From Erigeron canadensis (Eukaryota > Streptophyta > Magnoliopsida > Asterales > Asteraceae), in the NCBI RefSeq assembly GCF_010389155.1, contig NC_057768.1:16303664-16367663 (forward strand): a DNA stretch of 64,000 nt. The letters are read 5' to 3'. Position 1 is the stretch's first letter. Each line of letters opens with the position of its first letter. The position numbers were made by a program, and so were the translations under genes. This document shows positions 22,453 to 33,343 of the stretch, piece after piece. Under the pieces are notes generated by a model. It saw only the letters and a list, made by a program, of their open reading frames with translations, did no database searches and was not told the DNA's origin.

Positions 22453-24108
22453 ATGGAGGGATCGAATCCACCTAAGGGTACTGTTCCTACCGGCAATTTA
22501 GCGAGTAAAATAAAGAAAATTGATGGCAAGGCTAGCGCGCCGGTGCGGGGTGCTGTTCGTAACCCTATTCCTAGAAAGAGTTCATCCGATATTAAACATG
22601 GTACTGTTGGAAAAGATACTAATGTATAGGGTTTCTCTGCTTCTCCACGTAGTGATTCACAGGTCAATAAAAAAACTACTGGTAGCTCTGAAGCTGAAAA
22701 TACTATTGATGATAAAAAAGATGAGAGCCAGAATTCAAAGTTTGAGGAATTCACTGCTCCACTTAAAACTGGAGTTAGTGAGGGTAAAGATTATCGTGCA
22801 CATGGTTATGCTGATAAATATGAGAAGTCTGAATGGAATTCCAAAAAGGATGGAATTGATGCTTCTGCTGTGGTAGATGAGGTAATTAATAATGTGGAAA
22901 TGTCAATAAATCTTCTAGTGCAGCTGAGGAGGGAAGTGGTGAAAGAGAACCTAGTACGTATGCTTCTAAATTACAAGGTTCCATGAATGTTAAAAAAGTT
23001 AATTTTAGGAAGATGGAAGCAAAAGAAATACAAGATGGGGCAGATATTGTCCTCCCTAGAGAATCTGTATGTGAGGTCAATTCACGTTTCCAAAACACAC
23101 TGGTGGGGTATTTTTTGGGAAATAGATTAGCCTATCCGGTTGTTGAGCACTTTGCTCGTAATAACTGGAATAAATTTGGCATTTCTAAGATAATGATGAA
23201 TTCAAATGGCTTCTGTTTCTTTAAGTTTAATGACATAAAGGGAATGGAGAAGGTGCTTGAGGAAGGGTCGTGGATGATTCGAAGTGTTCCTTTGCTACTG
23301 AATATATGGAACCCGTCCTTATCTCTTAAAAAAGAAGAGATTAAGTCCTTATCTCTAAAATTAGGTTAAAACTGCATGATGTCCCTCTTGCTGCATACAC
23401 GGCAGATGGACTTAGTCTCTAAGCCTCTAAATTAGGTAATCCTAAGATGCTAGATACATATACCACTACAATGTGTTTGGAGTCTTGGGGGAGAGCTAAT
23501 TACGCACGTACCTTGATTGAGATTTCTGCTGATTGTGATTTTAAGGATGAGCTAGTTGTGGCTATTCTTAAATTGGATGGTGACGGATATACAAAGCAGA
23601 AGATCACGGTAGAATATGAATGGTAGCCACCACGTTGTCCTACCTGTTGTGTCTTTGGTCATAGTGAAACACAATGCCCAAAATCTGTTAAGGTTACTAA
23701 TGACAAGGCAATTCCTATTGATAAAGATGGGGTTCAGTAGGTGAAGAAGAAAAATAAGGCAAAGCATGGCCATGTGACAAATAAGGCTCATTTTGAATAT
23801 AGGCCTGTTAGAAATGAGAAAAACAAATCGAATGCAGCTAGTACGTCAACATCAATTCATGTCCAGAGCTCTTTGATGTGCTTAATGAGCATGGGGTGGA
23901 AAGTGAACCGATTGTGAACCAGAATGAATTGGATGCTAAAAGTAAGAAAGCTAAAGTAATAGCTGAACGATTTGATGCCATGGAATCGGATGAGGATGAA
24001 GTGGAAACTGTATTTGAAGAAGCTACTCATTCCGTTTCTCATATCCCTAATATTAATATTAATTCTGAGGGGGCAAGCACTCCCGGTTTAGGGGTTGCAA
24101 ATGGGTAG
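22453..24108 (+). pseudogene. LINE-D ORF1 protein (DUF4283, zinc knuckle)
   Basis: It starts at MEGSNPPKG. An in-frame TAG lies at 22627-22629 and a frameshift near 22895. The DUF4283 domain is in frame 22983-23369 (GNRLAYPVVEHFARNNWNKFGI, NSNGFCFFKF). A further shift follows near 23350. The zinc knuckle CPTCCVFGHSETQC (about 23638-23680, CX2CX4HX4C) is intact, and the acidic tail ends SEGASTPGLGVANG. This is the same family as the ORF1 at 11823-13422. Confidence 0.83.
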
Positions 24109-24183
24109 TATCGCCTCTTGGAATATAAGGGGGTTGAACCGCCCCCCAAAACAAAAAGAGGTTCGATATGTAGTTAATGAGCA
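24101..24183 (+). pseudogene. LINE-D ORF2 start (fragment)
   Basis: The ATG at 24101 overlaps the ORF1 stop (ATGGGTAG). The N-terminus MGSIASWNIRGLNRPPKQKEVR is the start of a LINE endonuclease. Only about 25 codons remain before copia sequence takes over near 24184. Confidence 0.75.
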
Positions 24184-24560
24184 AATGAAGTAGCTGAAAC
24201 AATTGATTATGCTGTGTATTCAAGTGAAGAGAACGCATCTGCGATAGTAAAGCAGAATGTTCAAAAAGTTGCAGAGGCTGTGAGATCTGAGAGTGAATCT
24301 ATGACTGCTATAAAAGCATCGGAAGAAAAGGTTGAGTTATCTAAGCCAATTGATGACATACCAAAGAAGAGCATTGAAGATCAAATGAAGGAATTTGTGA
24401 TACCTGAAGGTATGACAACTGAAGTCTTCGTTGCATACGTGGCAGATTGCAGGGCTGCAGATCAGATGCTATCATGTTCCTTATCATTAATTATTGATGT
24501 TTGCAGAATGGTGTCTGATTTGAAACTTGAGGCGTTCATACTTAATAAAACTGTATTAAA
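24184..24560 (+). pseudogene. Copia-E coding fragment upstream of RT
   Basis: This open frame of about 125 codons (YAVYSSEENASAIV...LNLIS) is joined directly to copia RT. It is helical in character and includes the string KKSIEDQMKEFVIP. It is probably from the gag region, because protease and integrase are missing between it and RT, but I cannot assign a domain. Both junctions look like deletions. Confidence 0.4.
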
Positions 24561-24858
24561 CTTAATAAGTCAGGACTTTATGGTCTCCGACAAGCCCCAC
24601 GTGCCTGGTAGGATACTTTGACTAAACATTTGTTGAAACATGGTTTCAAAAGAGATGCAATTGACAATACCTTATTTATTCTTCGTGAAAAAGGTAATCT
24701 TCTGTTGGTACAAATTTATGTTGATGATATTATTTTTGGGTCTACCGATGAAAACATGTGCAAGAAATATTATTTTCTAGGACTCCAGATTAAACAAACA
24801 AATGATGGTATTTTTATTAATCAAGAAAAATATGTTAGAGATCTTTTAAAGAAATATG
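24561..24858 (+). pseudogene. Copia-E reverse transcriptase, central part
   Basis: The LYGLRQAPRAW block (about 24573-24606) is followed by an in-frame TAG where Tyr is usual. It continues as LTKHLLKHGFKR and the intact catalytic box YVDDIIFGS (near 24718-24744). The frame then reads EKYVRDLLKKY, where LINE-F interrupts it. It resumes at 25631. Confidence 0.85.
24848..24858. repeat. Target-site duplication of LINE-F, left copy
   Basis: AAAGAAATATG is repeated at 25631-25641. Confidence 0.85.
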
Positions 24859-25630
24859 GGTCGATATTGTTTGCTTTCCGCAAGCTATTCCACGTCATTC
24901 TTTTCATTTGTGGCTTGTTTGTAGGAATAAGTTGAAGACCTAGGATAATCTCAAACCATGAGATGTTGGTGGCCTGGTGAACTTAAACTTGCAATGTTGT
25001 TCTCTATGTAAAAGGGGACCCGATTCACGTAACCATCTTTTCTTTGAATGTTCTTATTCATTTCAGGTATGGTTAAATATTAGACATCTAGCTCTGATGG
25101 ATCACTAACCAGCAAGATGGTGCAATATCATGGATTGGTTGACACCTATGTCGGCGGGTAACTCAGGCCGAGGTGTCATTGGAAAGATCTCAGTTGCAGC
25201 TGCGTCCTATTTCATTTGGCAAGAACGGAATAATTGCAATGTTCTCGAACAAGGAGCGGACCCCTAATCAGCTGAAAGAGGTCGTGATTAACACGGTCAG
25301 ATTGAAACTAATGTCGCTGAAGTTCAAACAATCGGCAAAGGTTAAGCATCTGATGAAATTGTGGAAATTGCCCCTTCATTTAATTAATGGCGTGCTTTAA
25401 ATGATGTTTTCTCATATTGTTTGGAAGCTTGGATGCGCAACCAGTTATGTTTTCCTATTTTTGTTACATGTACTCTAGCTTCTTGTAGGCCATTAGTGCT
25501 AGTTTTGTTTCTGGTTTTTATTTCACACACTTACGGCATGTCGTATGTGTGAACTAATGTGACATTCAGTCACATTACTTGTACTTATATGTTTTGGGTG
25601 TTGTTATAAAATTCATCATTTACCCACAAA
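24859..25630 (+). mobile_element. LINE-F, 5'-truncated insertion
   Basis: This 772-bp piece is the 3' end of an L1-type LINE. It encodes part of zf-RVT (CSLCKRGPDSRNHLFFECSY, near 25000-25060), the YFIWQERNN block (near 25200) and the C-terminus LWKLPLHLINGVL (to 25400). A 3' UTR follows, ending in TTTACCCACAAA. Stops occur before and after the finger. An 11-bp duplication flanks it, so it is a separate event from LINE-D although the strand is the same. Confidence 0.85.
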
Positions 25631-26376
25631 AAAGAAATATGATATGAACTCTTAACCATCTAAACCCACTCCAATTTTTGCACCACTCCCCTGGACTCGG
25701 ATCCAGATGGAAAATCAGTGATTACCACTGTCTATAGAGGCATGGTAGGTTCACTGATGTATTTAACTGCCAGTAGACCAGACATAATGTTTCCAACTTA
25801 TTTATGTGCCAAATATCAGACTAATCCAAAAGAATCTCATATGCTTGCTATAAAGCGCATACCGAAATACCATAAGGGTGTCCCCAGTTTGGGTCTTTGG
25901 TATACCAAAGGATCAGGCATGGATCTAATGGGTTATTCAGATTCAGATCATGCAGGTTGTAAGATAGACAGGAAATCCACTACTGGTGGATGTCATTTCC
26001 TTGGTGGCAAACTGGTCAGCTGGACTAGTAAGAAGCAAACTTCAGTTTCATTGTCAACTGCTGAAGCTGAGTATGTGTCTGCAGCTAGTTGTTGTGCTCA
26101 GATACTCTGGATGAAGAACCAATTACTTGATTATGGTATTAAATATTCGAAAACTCCAATATTTTTTGACATTACTAGTGCGATTGCTATCTCCAACAAT
26201 CCAGTCATGTACTCCAAGATGAAACACATTGATGTCAGGTATCATTTTATTCAAGATCATGTTATGAAAAATGACATAGAAATCCATTTTATTCCCACTG
26301 ACAAACAACTCGCTGACATTTTTACTAAACCTCTGGATGTAAAAACTTTTGAACATCTTGTTGGTGAGTTATGTTG
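25631..26376 (+). pseudogene. Copia-E RT C-terminus and RNase H
   Basis: RT resumes with a short decayed stretch (a stop near 25650 and a frameshift near 25690) and then a 219-codon open frame. The YRGMVGSLMYLTASRPDI block leads into copia RNase H: GYSDSDHAGCKIDRKST (first catalytic Asp), the STAEAEYVSAA segment (Glu) and MKHIDVRYHFI, with KQLADIFTKPL near the end. The natural C-terminus is at 26374. Confidence 0.9.
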
Positions 26377-27170
26377 AACCCTTAATTTTGGAACCTTGTT
26401 ATGAACGCCTTTGTGACACTGGCAGGGTTCTTTGATTTCCAGATTTATAAATCTATACCAGCTTAGCTATCGAACGTCTTTGTGATACTATCTTTGCATT
26501 AATAGATTTATGGATCACCATGCCAGGGGGAAGACTCAGACCAAATATTTTTGTCACTGGACAAATTTTCAAGACCAAAATGTTTTTAATTTCAAGGGGA
26601 ATTTATTAATTCATTTTCTCACTGGACAAATTTTCTGGAAAACGTTTCTCGTATCTTGTAAATGTGTCCCTCTCACTGGTACTTGATAGGTTGAAGTGCA
26701 TGTTTGAGGTGACTCTAGTCGTCTTGTAAATATGTCCCTCTCATTTGTCTATATTAGTTGATGTGCGTGTTTAAGGTTACCAGTATGGGTTTAAATTAGT
26801 ACTTTATAGGAGTGTCCCTTCACTGGCCTAATCCACCAGTGATACTGGATTGTCTAGTCAACTTCCAGATGCATTGAAATGAGTCATGGTATGTCAATCG
26901 TAACACTTTTAATACTTGATGTTAGTGCGTGCCACGTATGCAAACTCTTAAAATGGATAGTTACTGTTTATCTTACGTGGCATGACTTTTTCAACTTAAA
27001 ATGATGGTTTTGTTACCTTGGGAAGACAAAAAGTGCAAGTTGGTAATTTTGTGGGCTGTCAACCGTCATACATTTATGTGTGATGGGAAACATTAAATGC
27101 GGATGTCAAAACCGATCAAAATTGTTTTTAATTATTCCAAATTAAATGTTTTGAATTCTTTTTTTTTTTT
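26377..27170 (+). other. Copia-E intergenic region between pol and ORF3
   Basis: There is no coding frame. It has a G-rich purine tract near 26525-26533 and repeated phrases such as CTCACTGGACAAATTTTC (about 26556 and 26619) and TGTAAATGTGTCCCTCTC (about 26657 and 26725). It probably contains the promoter of the downstream ORF. Confidence 0.4.
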
Positions 27171-27173
27171 CGT

Positions 27174-27182
27174 CTATATATA
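27174..27182 (+). promoter_or_regulatory. TATA-like box upstream of copia ORF3
   Basis: CTATATATA lies about 160 bp before the ORF3 ATG and is followed by a pyrimidine-rich leader. This is the spacing expected of a plant RNA polymerase II promoter with a 5' UTR. It is inferred from sequence only. Confidence 0.45.
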
Positions 27183-27339
27183 CCCATATTTACTTTCACT
27201 TCCATTTTTCATCTCGAAAATCATTTACTCCCAATTCTTCAAATTTTTTCATTTATTCCCTTCTTCATTCAATTCCAATCATCAATCTCTCTCGTATTTA
27301 CTGCATTTCATCATAAATATCTTAAATTCTTTCACTAAA

Positions 27340-28840
27340 ATGGCTCTTAGACAAGCAAGTTCTGATAAAAACCTTCTCACAAACAATTATACTCATCTTG
27401 CTAATGTTACTAAAGCCTATGACATCATCATTGATTTTGACAAAATTAGAATAATATGCATAACTGGATGGCTAAGTTGGTCGGATATCATGGTCCCCAA
27501 ACCATCATCGGACGACTAAACTCTTTCTTTCTTAGTTGTCCACTCTATGGGGTTGTCACTATGAACCCTGGAAAACTGTACCATGGATATCTCTGTGAAT
27601 TCTGGTACACAACTCATTTCAAGCTTGGTGATGAAACCACCATCCATTACACTCTGAAAAAGGGATCTCGCCCACTTCAATTAACCGTCAAAACCCTTCA
27701 AGATGCCGTTCGTTTAAACTATCTTCATGAAAATGAGTTGCCCTTACAACTTCCAACTGGCATAAATCATAGGGAAGTTTGTAGGGAGATGGGTCATTCT
27801 GACATCCTTGATGAACAAGGTGTTTGAAAAGAAAAGTCACAATTTATATGTCAAAACTCACTGATTCCTGGAGATTTTTCTTCACTCATCTTTTTGAATG
27901 TCTTGGTAGTGGATCTGGAGGCTGGACCAGATCAACTAAGCACAACTGCTGATTGCCTACTGCTTATGGTATGGTCTTAGAGTAGATTTTGCTCAAATTT
28001 TGTGGAACAATTTAGCTGAAAGGTTGAAAACCCATAAAAGAAAACCTCATGTTCCATTTATTAGATTTGTATCTCTTATTTTTAAACGAGCTTTGTATCC
28101 CTAGTATGATTATAATACCAGTCATTTTTCTATGGCTGAATACTTGAGGGATCTCAACCATCTGGTCTTTAGTGAAGGAGAGGTTGAGATTCTAGAAGCC
28201 ATGACCCATAATTTAGAAGAGAAATAACTTATGCAACAAGACCAGTTGATTAAGACGAAACTCAAGTTGGGCCTCAAAACAATGAGGGACCCTTGGAGGT
28301 TTCATTGTTGAAGAGTAGTCACCAAAAATCGAGGTGATCTCTGACCAACAGCAGATTGTTGCTACCATTCCCACAACCACCTCCACAAGACCAAGAAAAA
28401 CCATTTGGATTCCTTCCAACAAGATTCCAGAGATGTCATAAGGGAAAATTTACAAGCAGCCACTCTCATTGCTTCTGATAGGGAGATTGGTAAAGAATTT
28501 AGAAGGTCAGCTCAACCTTCAGTAGAGTCCGTGTCAGCACAAACTCTTGTACTTAGCCATATTTCTGACACTGCTATTGCACAGGCTGGGGTCACTAGAG
28601 CCTCACCTCTAGTGATTCCAGTCTCACACTCTACGGCTGGTGATATCGAGAATCCAGATGGTACTTTAATTGTTGAGCAGGTGAATGTAAATGAGTAGGA
28701 GAATGTTGTGTCTAAGCAGGTAGTTGAGCAGATTGGGCAGGAGGCCCAGATAGATTTGAATGTTGAAGCTGGTGAGCAGTTTGGTGATAATGTGCCAGAA
28801 TGGAATGAAGTTGAATCACCCATGTCTAATGGATAATTTT
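27340..28840 (+). pseudogene. Copia-E accessory ORF3 (unknown function)
   Basis: The ATG at 27340 opens MALRQASSDKNLLTNNYTHL. A frameshift near 27456 leads to the 27456-27827 frame (GPQTIIGRLNSFFLSCPLYG...GHSDILDEQGV). More decayed coding continues to about 28230 (FSMAEYLRDLNHLVFSEGEVEILEAMTHNLEE), then a Ser/Thr/Gln-rich and acidic part runs to about 28836. No protease, RT or envelope signature and no membrane segment is visible. It sits downstream of copia RNase H, where plant copia elements sometimes carry an extra gene. Its function is unknown. Confidence 0.55.
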
Positions 28841-28906
28841 GATGTTAACATGGATTTTCTGGGTGATGAAGTAGAAAATGTTGTCACTTCAGTCACTCAA
28901 TCCATT

Positions 28907-29646
28907 TGATGTAAATTTTAGGCGAAATATTTAGAGTCAGACTGAGTTAACTCACAAAACAAAAGCACATCGGAATTAAAAACTATTTTTGTAGGATTTT
29001 TCAAGCTTTTATAACAAAACATGCCCAAGCTGACTATAAGAACAAATAATACAACAGTAATGAAACAGTGGAAATAAACTGAAACAAGAACAAAGAAACA
29101 AGGATAGATAAGAATCTAATACTTGACTCGTAAAGGACTGAACCACCAGAATCAAATACAAGAAACACTCAAAAACCACTACTATATTTGATAAAGGCTG
29201 AGCCACCACAAATACAGATAAAAGTAATGAAGGTTTTGAGATCTCACTACAATAATCTATAAAGGCAAAGCCACCAAGATTACTGATAATGGGACCAAGA
29301 TCAAAGATCCATAAAGGTAAAGAAGATTTTCAAATGAATAGAATTCAGCTCTATGAAACTTTTCATAAACACACTCTGATCCTTTTACAATGAAAGACAA
29401 CCTCTATTTATAGAGGAAATACAAGAGACAAGGAATATTCTACCCTAGACAACTAGTACAAGGTTGTTATTAATCAACCAATTGGAATGGAGAGCACAAT
29501 CTGCAGCTGTAGGGTAGTGGAAGGTTCTCTCTCTGGTCCCCACTTGTATTCTTCTTCTCCCACTATCAGGTGTCACCACATCAATACAAAAACATGAAAC
29601 TGAATTCTTATCCTTATTCAGAACCATCTAGAACAGCCACACACAC
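28907..29646 (-). mobile_element. Truncated Gypsy-G-type LTR
   Basis: This matches 33683-34435 in inverted orientation, including the short frame with NKDKNSVSCFC. On the minus strand it ends near ACATCA at 28907. The first 340 bp of the LTR are missing. At its other end it joins LINE-H through a 27-bp copied segment. No target duplication is evident. Confidence 0.8.
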
Positions 29647-29951
29647 GTTGTAGTAACACAGGTCATAATCCATACAGATTACCATTTATAGATAACGAAA
29701 ACGAGGTTGTAGTAACACAGGTCATAATCCATTCGATCATTTTTGGGTGAAATCCGAATCTAATCAGAATTGCACGTAGGTATTTCCAATCAACAGTATC
29801 ATACGCCTTCTGGATATCAATCTTGAAAGCACACCTACGAGGGCCCGTATTTCTATGGTAATTATGCATACGTTCCTGTGTCAACAATATATTATCTGAG
29901 ATTCTACGCCCAGGAACAAATGTCGATTGATTAAAACTTACCAAATGATTC
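29647..29951 (-). pseudogene. LINE-H RT, central part
   Basis: It encodes HLVSFNQSTFVPGRRISDNILL, then CAFKIDIQKAYDTVDWKYL with the first catalytic RT Asp, and MTCVTTTSFSLSINGN. It ends at the LTR junction, so the FADD half of RT is lost. The N-terminal part continues at 30896 beyond a solo LTR. Confidence 0.85.
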
Positions 29952-29956
29952 AACCC
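29952..29956. repeat. TSD of solo copia LTR, left copy
   Basis: AACCC is repeated at 30896-30900. Confidence 0.8.
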
Positions 29957-30895
29957 TGTTAGGTCCAGTTTACTGGACTAGCTCCAGACTTGAAGACTGG
30001 AGCAATCCTGTAGATTTGTCCAGAAATTATGAAAGTCCAGTAAGCGTTTACTTGCACAGGAAATCTGGAGTCTTCCAGATTTGCTTACTGAACTTCACTC
30101 CAGTCCAGATCTACTCTACTGAAGAGCATTCTCACTGAAGACAAAGTCTGAAGAAGAAGACTGACATATGGCGGAGCCCACTGGCAGACTTACCAGATCA
30201 ACAACTGGAGTTCTTGTCAGTGTTCTAGACCTTATAAGTCTGAACACTGATTACAAGGAATTGACTTTATGCCTTTACACGCTTTTACCTAGATATCTCT
30301 TTTGTCCCTTGTAAAGGTTATACACGCGTGTAAAGGTGGTTGGCTAAAAGGTGACAAATCACTATCAATGTGACTTTATCCTTGTACTTTTAGCATTGTA
30401 TTTAAAGAAAATAGCTAAGTTCCTTAAATGCTCCCAACCACATTTGTACGGCAAAATAATCACTGTAGAGATTATTTTGCCAATAAATACCAAGTCATTT
30501 GACTCTTTCAAATTACTTTTGCAATTTGGTGAACTTGCCTAAATACTTTCGATCTAAACAGATATACTTCACAACTTTAAGTATTTCGATCAAGGAGATT
30601 ATTTAGCAAGTATAGATCACTTGTAATTCATAAGGTTGTTTAGATACTTACTTTGGTATTATCTAGGTTCTGCAACAACCTTGTATTTTGTTTATACATC
30701 AATAAATAAAATACACATTGAAAATTACTTTCGTGTTCCACCTTTATTTAACTTGCTTATTTATTGCTTAAGTCTTGTATTTACTTATTTATATTCTTGC
30801 ATTTATATTTACGTAAATATTAGTCCTCATCTAGTGCATACTTGACTTGCTGTATTTTACACTTGTGGGTTAAACCATCAGTGAGGGACTTCACA
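29957..30895 (+). mobile_element. Solo copia LTR
   Basis: This 939-bp sequence begins TGTTAGGTCC, ends GACTTCACA, is flanked by AACCC on both sides and contains no internal genes. It matches, in reverse orientation, the LTR of Copia-M at 61280-62222. It formed by LTR-LTR recombination after a copia insertion into the LINE-H RT gene. It contains the GCAACAACCTTGTATTTT region and AATAAA-type signals near 30700. Confidence 0.9.
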
Positions 30896-31203
30896 AACCC
30901 TTCTTTTATCCTGTTTGTAATGATCTTGCTGATGCACTTGTAAAGAGTGTTACAACATGAAATTGGACGATAATCATTAATATAAGAAGGGGTTGTCACT
31001 TTAGGGATCAAAGCGATGATGGTATGGTTAATCTGCTGCAGCATTTTTCCATTTCTAAAAAATTCATGAATCGCCAAACAAATTTCTTCATTTGAATCCC
31101 TAGCACCCTTAAAAAACGCAGATGTGTAACCATCTGGACGATAACATTGCCTTGCGAATTTCTTCATTTGATACTGACCGCACCGTATAAGTTGCTCGCC
31201 CAT
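30896..31203 (-). pseudogene. LINE-H RT, N-terminal part
   Basis: RT blocks INHTIIALIPKV and YRPISCCNTLYKCISKIITNRIKEG are readable, preceded by RPDGYTSAFFKGA. They overlap the endonuclease frame end at 31109-31203, marking a frameshift between the two halves of ORF2. Confidence 0.82.
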
Positions 31204-32425
31204 GATTCAATGTTTTTTGGAAAATATGATGGGGGACTTTCAGCGAGTTATTATCCTCCACTCCAAGAATGTTTTTGTAGTGATCAACTAGAGCCAAAGG
31301 AGCATCTCCTCCTTCATGAAGTACACCATTTGCATCCTTAATTACTTCAATTCTACTTCTATGGTTTTTATACTTCAAGGATCTATGAAAGAAAGCTGAA
31401 TTCGCATCTCCAGCTTCTAACCACTCGATTTTTGCCTTTTGTTTCAGAAACCTTTCCTCATCTAATTTAGCTTGATGAAACAGTTTAAGACAACTAGCTT
31501 CCTGCTCACGTAAATGAGGGTCAGATGGATCATGATCTATGGACACTTGAGCAGCATCTAATTCTGTCCGAAACATGTCAACACGGGCATGCAAGTTTCC
31601 CATATCATGTAACATTTTACGCATGGGTTTTTTTATAGCGTTAAGTTTTTGTGTGGCCCGAAACATATAATGGCCACCAATTTCAGTCTCCCATTCTTTC
31701 CTTAAAGCCTCAAGAAATCCTTCTATGTGAATAAGAAGATTTGAAAATTTAAAAGGTTTCGGCTTCGATCTTGAAATAGAAGGCAGCTTCAACACACATG
31801 GAGAATGATCAGATATTCTATATGGCTGAAAAATAGCACATGCAGCTGGAAAATCATCTATGAATCTCATATTGCCCATAACACGATCAATCTTCTTAAA
31901 GATACCCGTACCATGTTTGGGTTTCTGGTTCCATGTGTAGTGTAACCCATAACAATTAATGTCCATGACTTCAATCTCTTCAACACATTCCTTAAAATCT
32001 CGCATACCAATAGTTATGTTAGATGAACTCGAGTAATTATCGTCCAAATTCAGAGAAGAATTGAAATCACCCAGTATAACCCATGGCTGATCACGAACAA
32101 ACCCCTTATGCTTACACAAATCAGCCCATAGCATCCTCTTTTCTTTATAATAATTACGAGCATAAACAAAAGAGCAAAACAAGCTTTTTTTGTCCTGCTT
32201 GAAGATCACTTGTGTGTGCATTACCTGTTCCGTTTGAGAAATAACCATAAGGTCCACCACATCCGTATTCCATCCAATAATGATACGTGTTCCCTTGGAA
32301 CATACACCACCGTTTGATGTCCAATTCCATGTTCTACATATCTTTCTACAAACATCAACCACACGACTAACCTCTACATGAGACTCCATGATAGTACATA
32401 AATTCAAGTAATTATCCTGAATCAC
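31109..32425 (-). pseudogene. LINE-H ORF2 endonuclease and linker
   Basis: This 438-codon open frame is one of the least damaged coding pieces in the window. It holds an APE-type endonuclease (ESHVEVSRVV near the start, VILGDFNSSLNLDD in the middle, KKIDRVMGN and ISDHSPCVLKLP at the catalytic end, about residue 205). A helical linker with LKQKAKIEWLEAGDANSAFFH leads to RT. The true ORF2 start upstream (about 32460) is damaged. The frame ends in a short out-of-frame tail where RT should begin. Confidence 0.85.
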
Positions 32426-32439
32426 CTGTCAAACCTCCT

Positions 32440-33343
32440 TTTGTTTTAGGGTGCGGTTCAAACCCCTCCGTGGTTATTTTATGTTCACTAACTGGCTGTG
32501 AAGTTCTATCATCAATTACTATATCATCTTCCTCATCACCGGAGCCAATATCAAAGTTTCCGCTCTGTTTGTTTTGCTGATCCAGTTCCTTCCTTTCCTC
32601 CTATGTAGTTTCAACCATAAGCGGTTCAGTACACCTTTCTCCATAATCATTTAACAAATCAAAGGAGTTTTTGGTGGGAATCGACATTTTGGAGGTGATT
32701 GCTTCATATGTTTTCATTTTTGATTTCACTATGGGTCGATACTCAAACTTTGGTTTTTGTTTATTAACATTGAACCCCTGCTTCACTTGTGGCTTTTTCC
32801 TACCTGTAAGCTGAATAAACCCATCTTCATCAACTCTAGCTTTAGGTTTAGGTGCACGAGTATGCTTGGGACATGCATCAGATTCATGCCCAAACACACA
32901 GCAATGCGAACAGCGTGGAGATTTCCACTCTTATTCTCAACCTGCATAAATTCCTTTGTATAACCTGAGCCATCCACTTCTGGTATAGCTATCGACAATT
33001 GTTCCTTAAAATCCTGTCCTGCCGAGATTTCAATAAGTGCTCTAGCATAACTACTACGGCCCCATGCATCAGTACACATTGAACTAGTATAAGCATCAAG
33101 TGATTTAGGAGTACCAAGCTTAGAAGCAAGCATACTCAAGCCATCATCAGAATAAGCAGCAATCGGTACATTATGAATTTTATCCAAACTGTTACTTCTT
33201 TTATTTCTTCTTTTTTGTAGTTTGGTAGTTGGTGTCCATACTTTAAGAAATAATGGCATACCTTGTATCTTCTAAGGCCTCCCATTGATTACTTTCTGCA
33301 TACCCTCCTTGTACATAAATTTGAAGAAAAAGAAGCCATTAGT
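32440..33343 (-). pseudogene. LINE-H ORF1 protein, C-terminal part
   Basis: The DUF4283 C-terminal half (NGFFFFKF at 33340, then MPLFLKVWTPTTKLQ and NVPIAAYSDDGLSMLASKLG) and an intact zinc knuckle CSHCCVFGHESDAC (about 32880-32920) are split over frames 32783-33259 and 32601-32897. The tail region reaches about 32440. The N-terminal half lies beyond Gypsy-G and is not in the window. Confidence 0.8.

Noticed and set aside
22046..25630. LINE-D and LINE-F as one LINE interrupted by a copia insertion
   Set aside because: LINE-F has its own 11-bp TSD in copia RT, and copia continues on both sides of it, so it is an independent insertion.
31109..32425. A 438-codon frame that could be taken for a host nuclease gene
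   Set aside because: It is the endonuclease and linker of a LINE, in the right order between ORF1 and RT.
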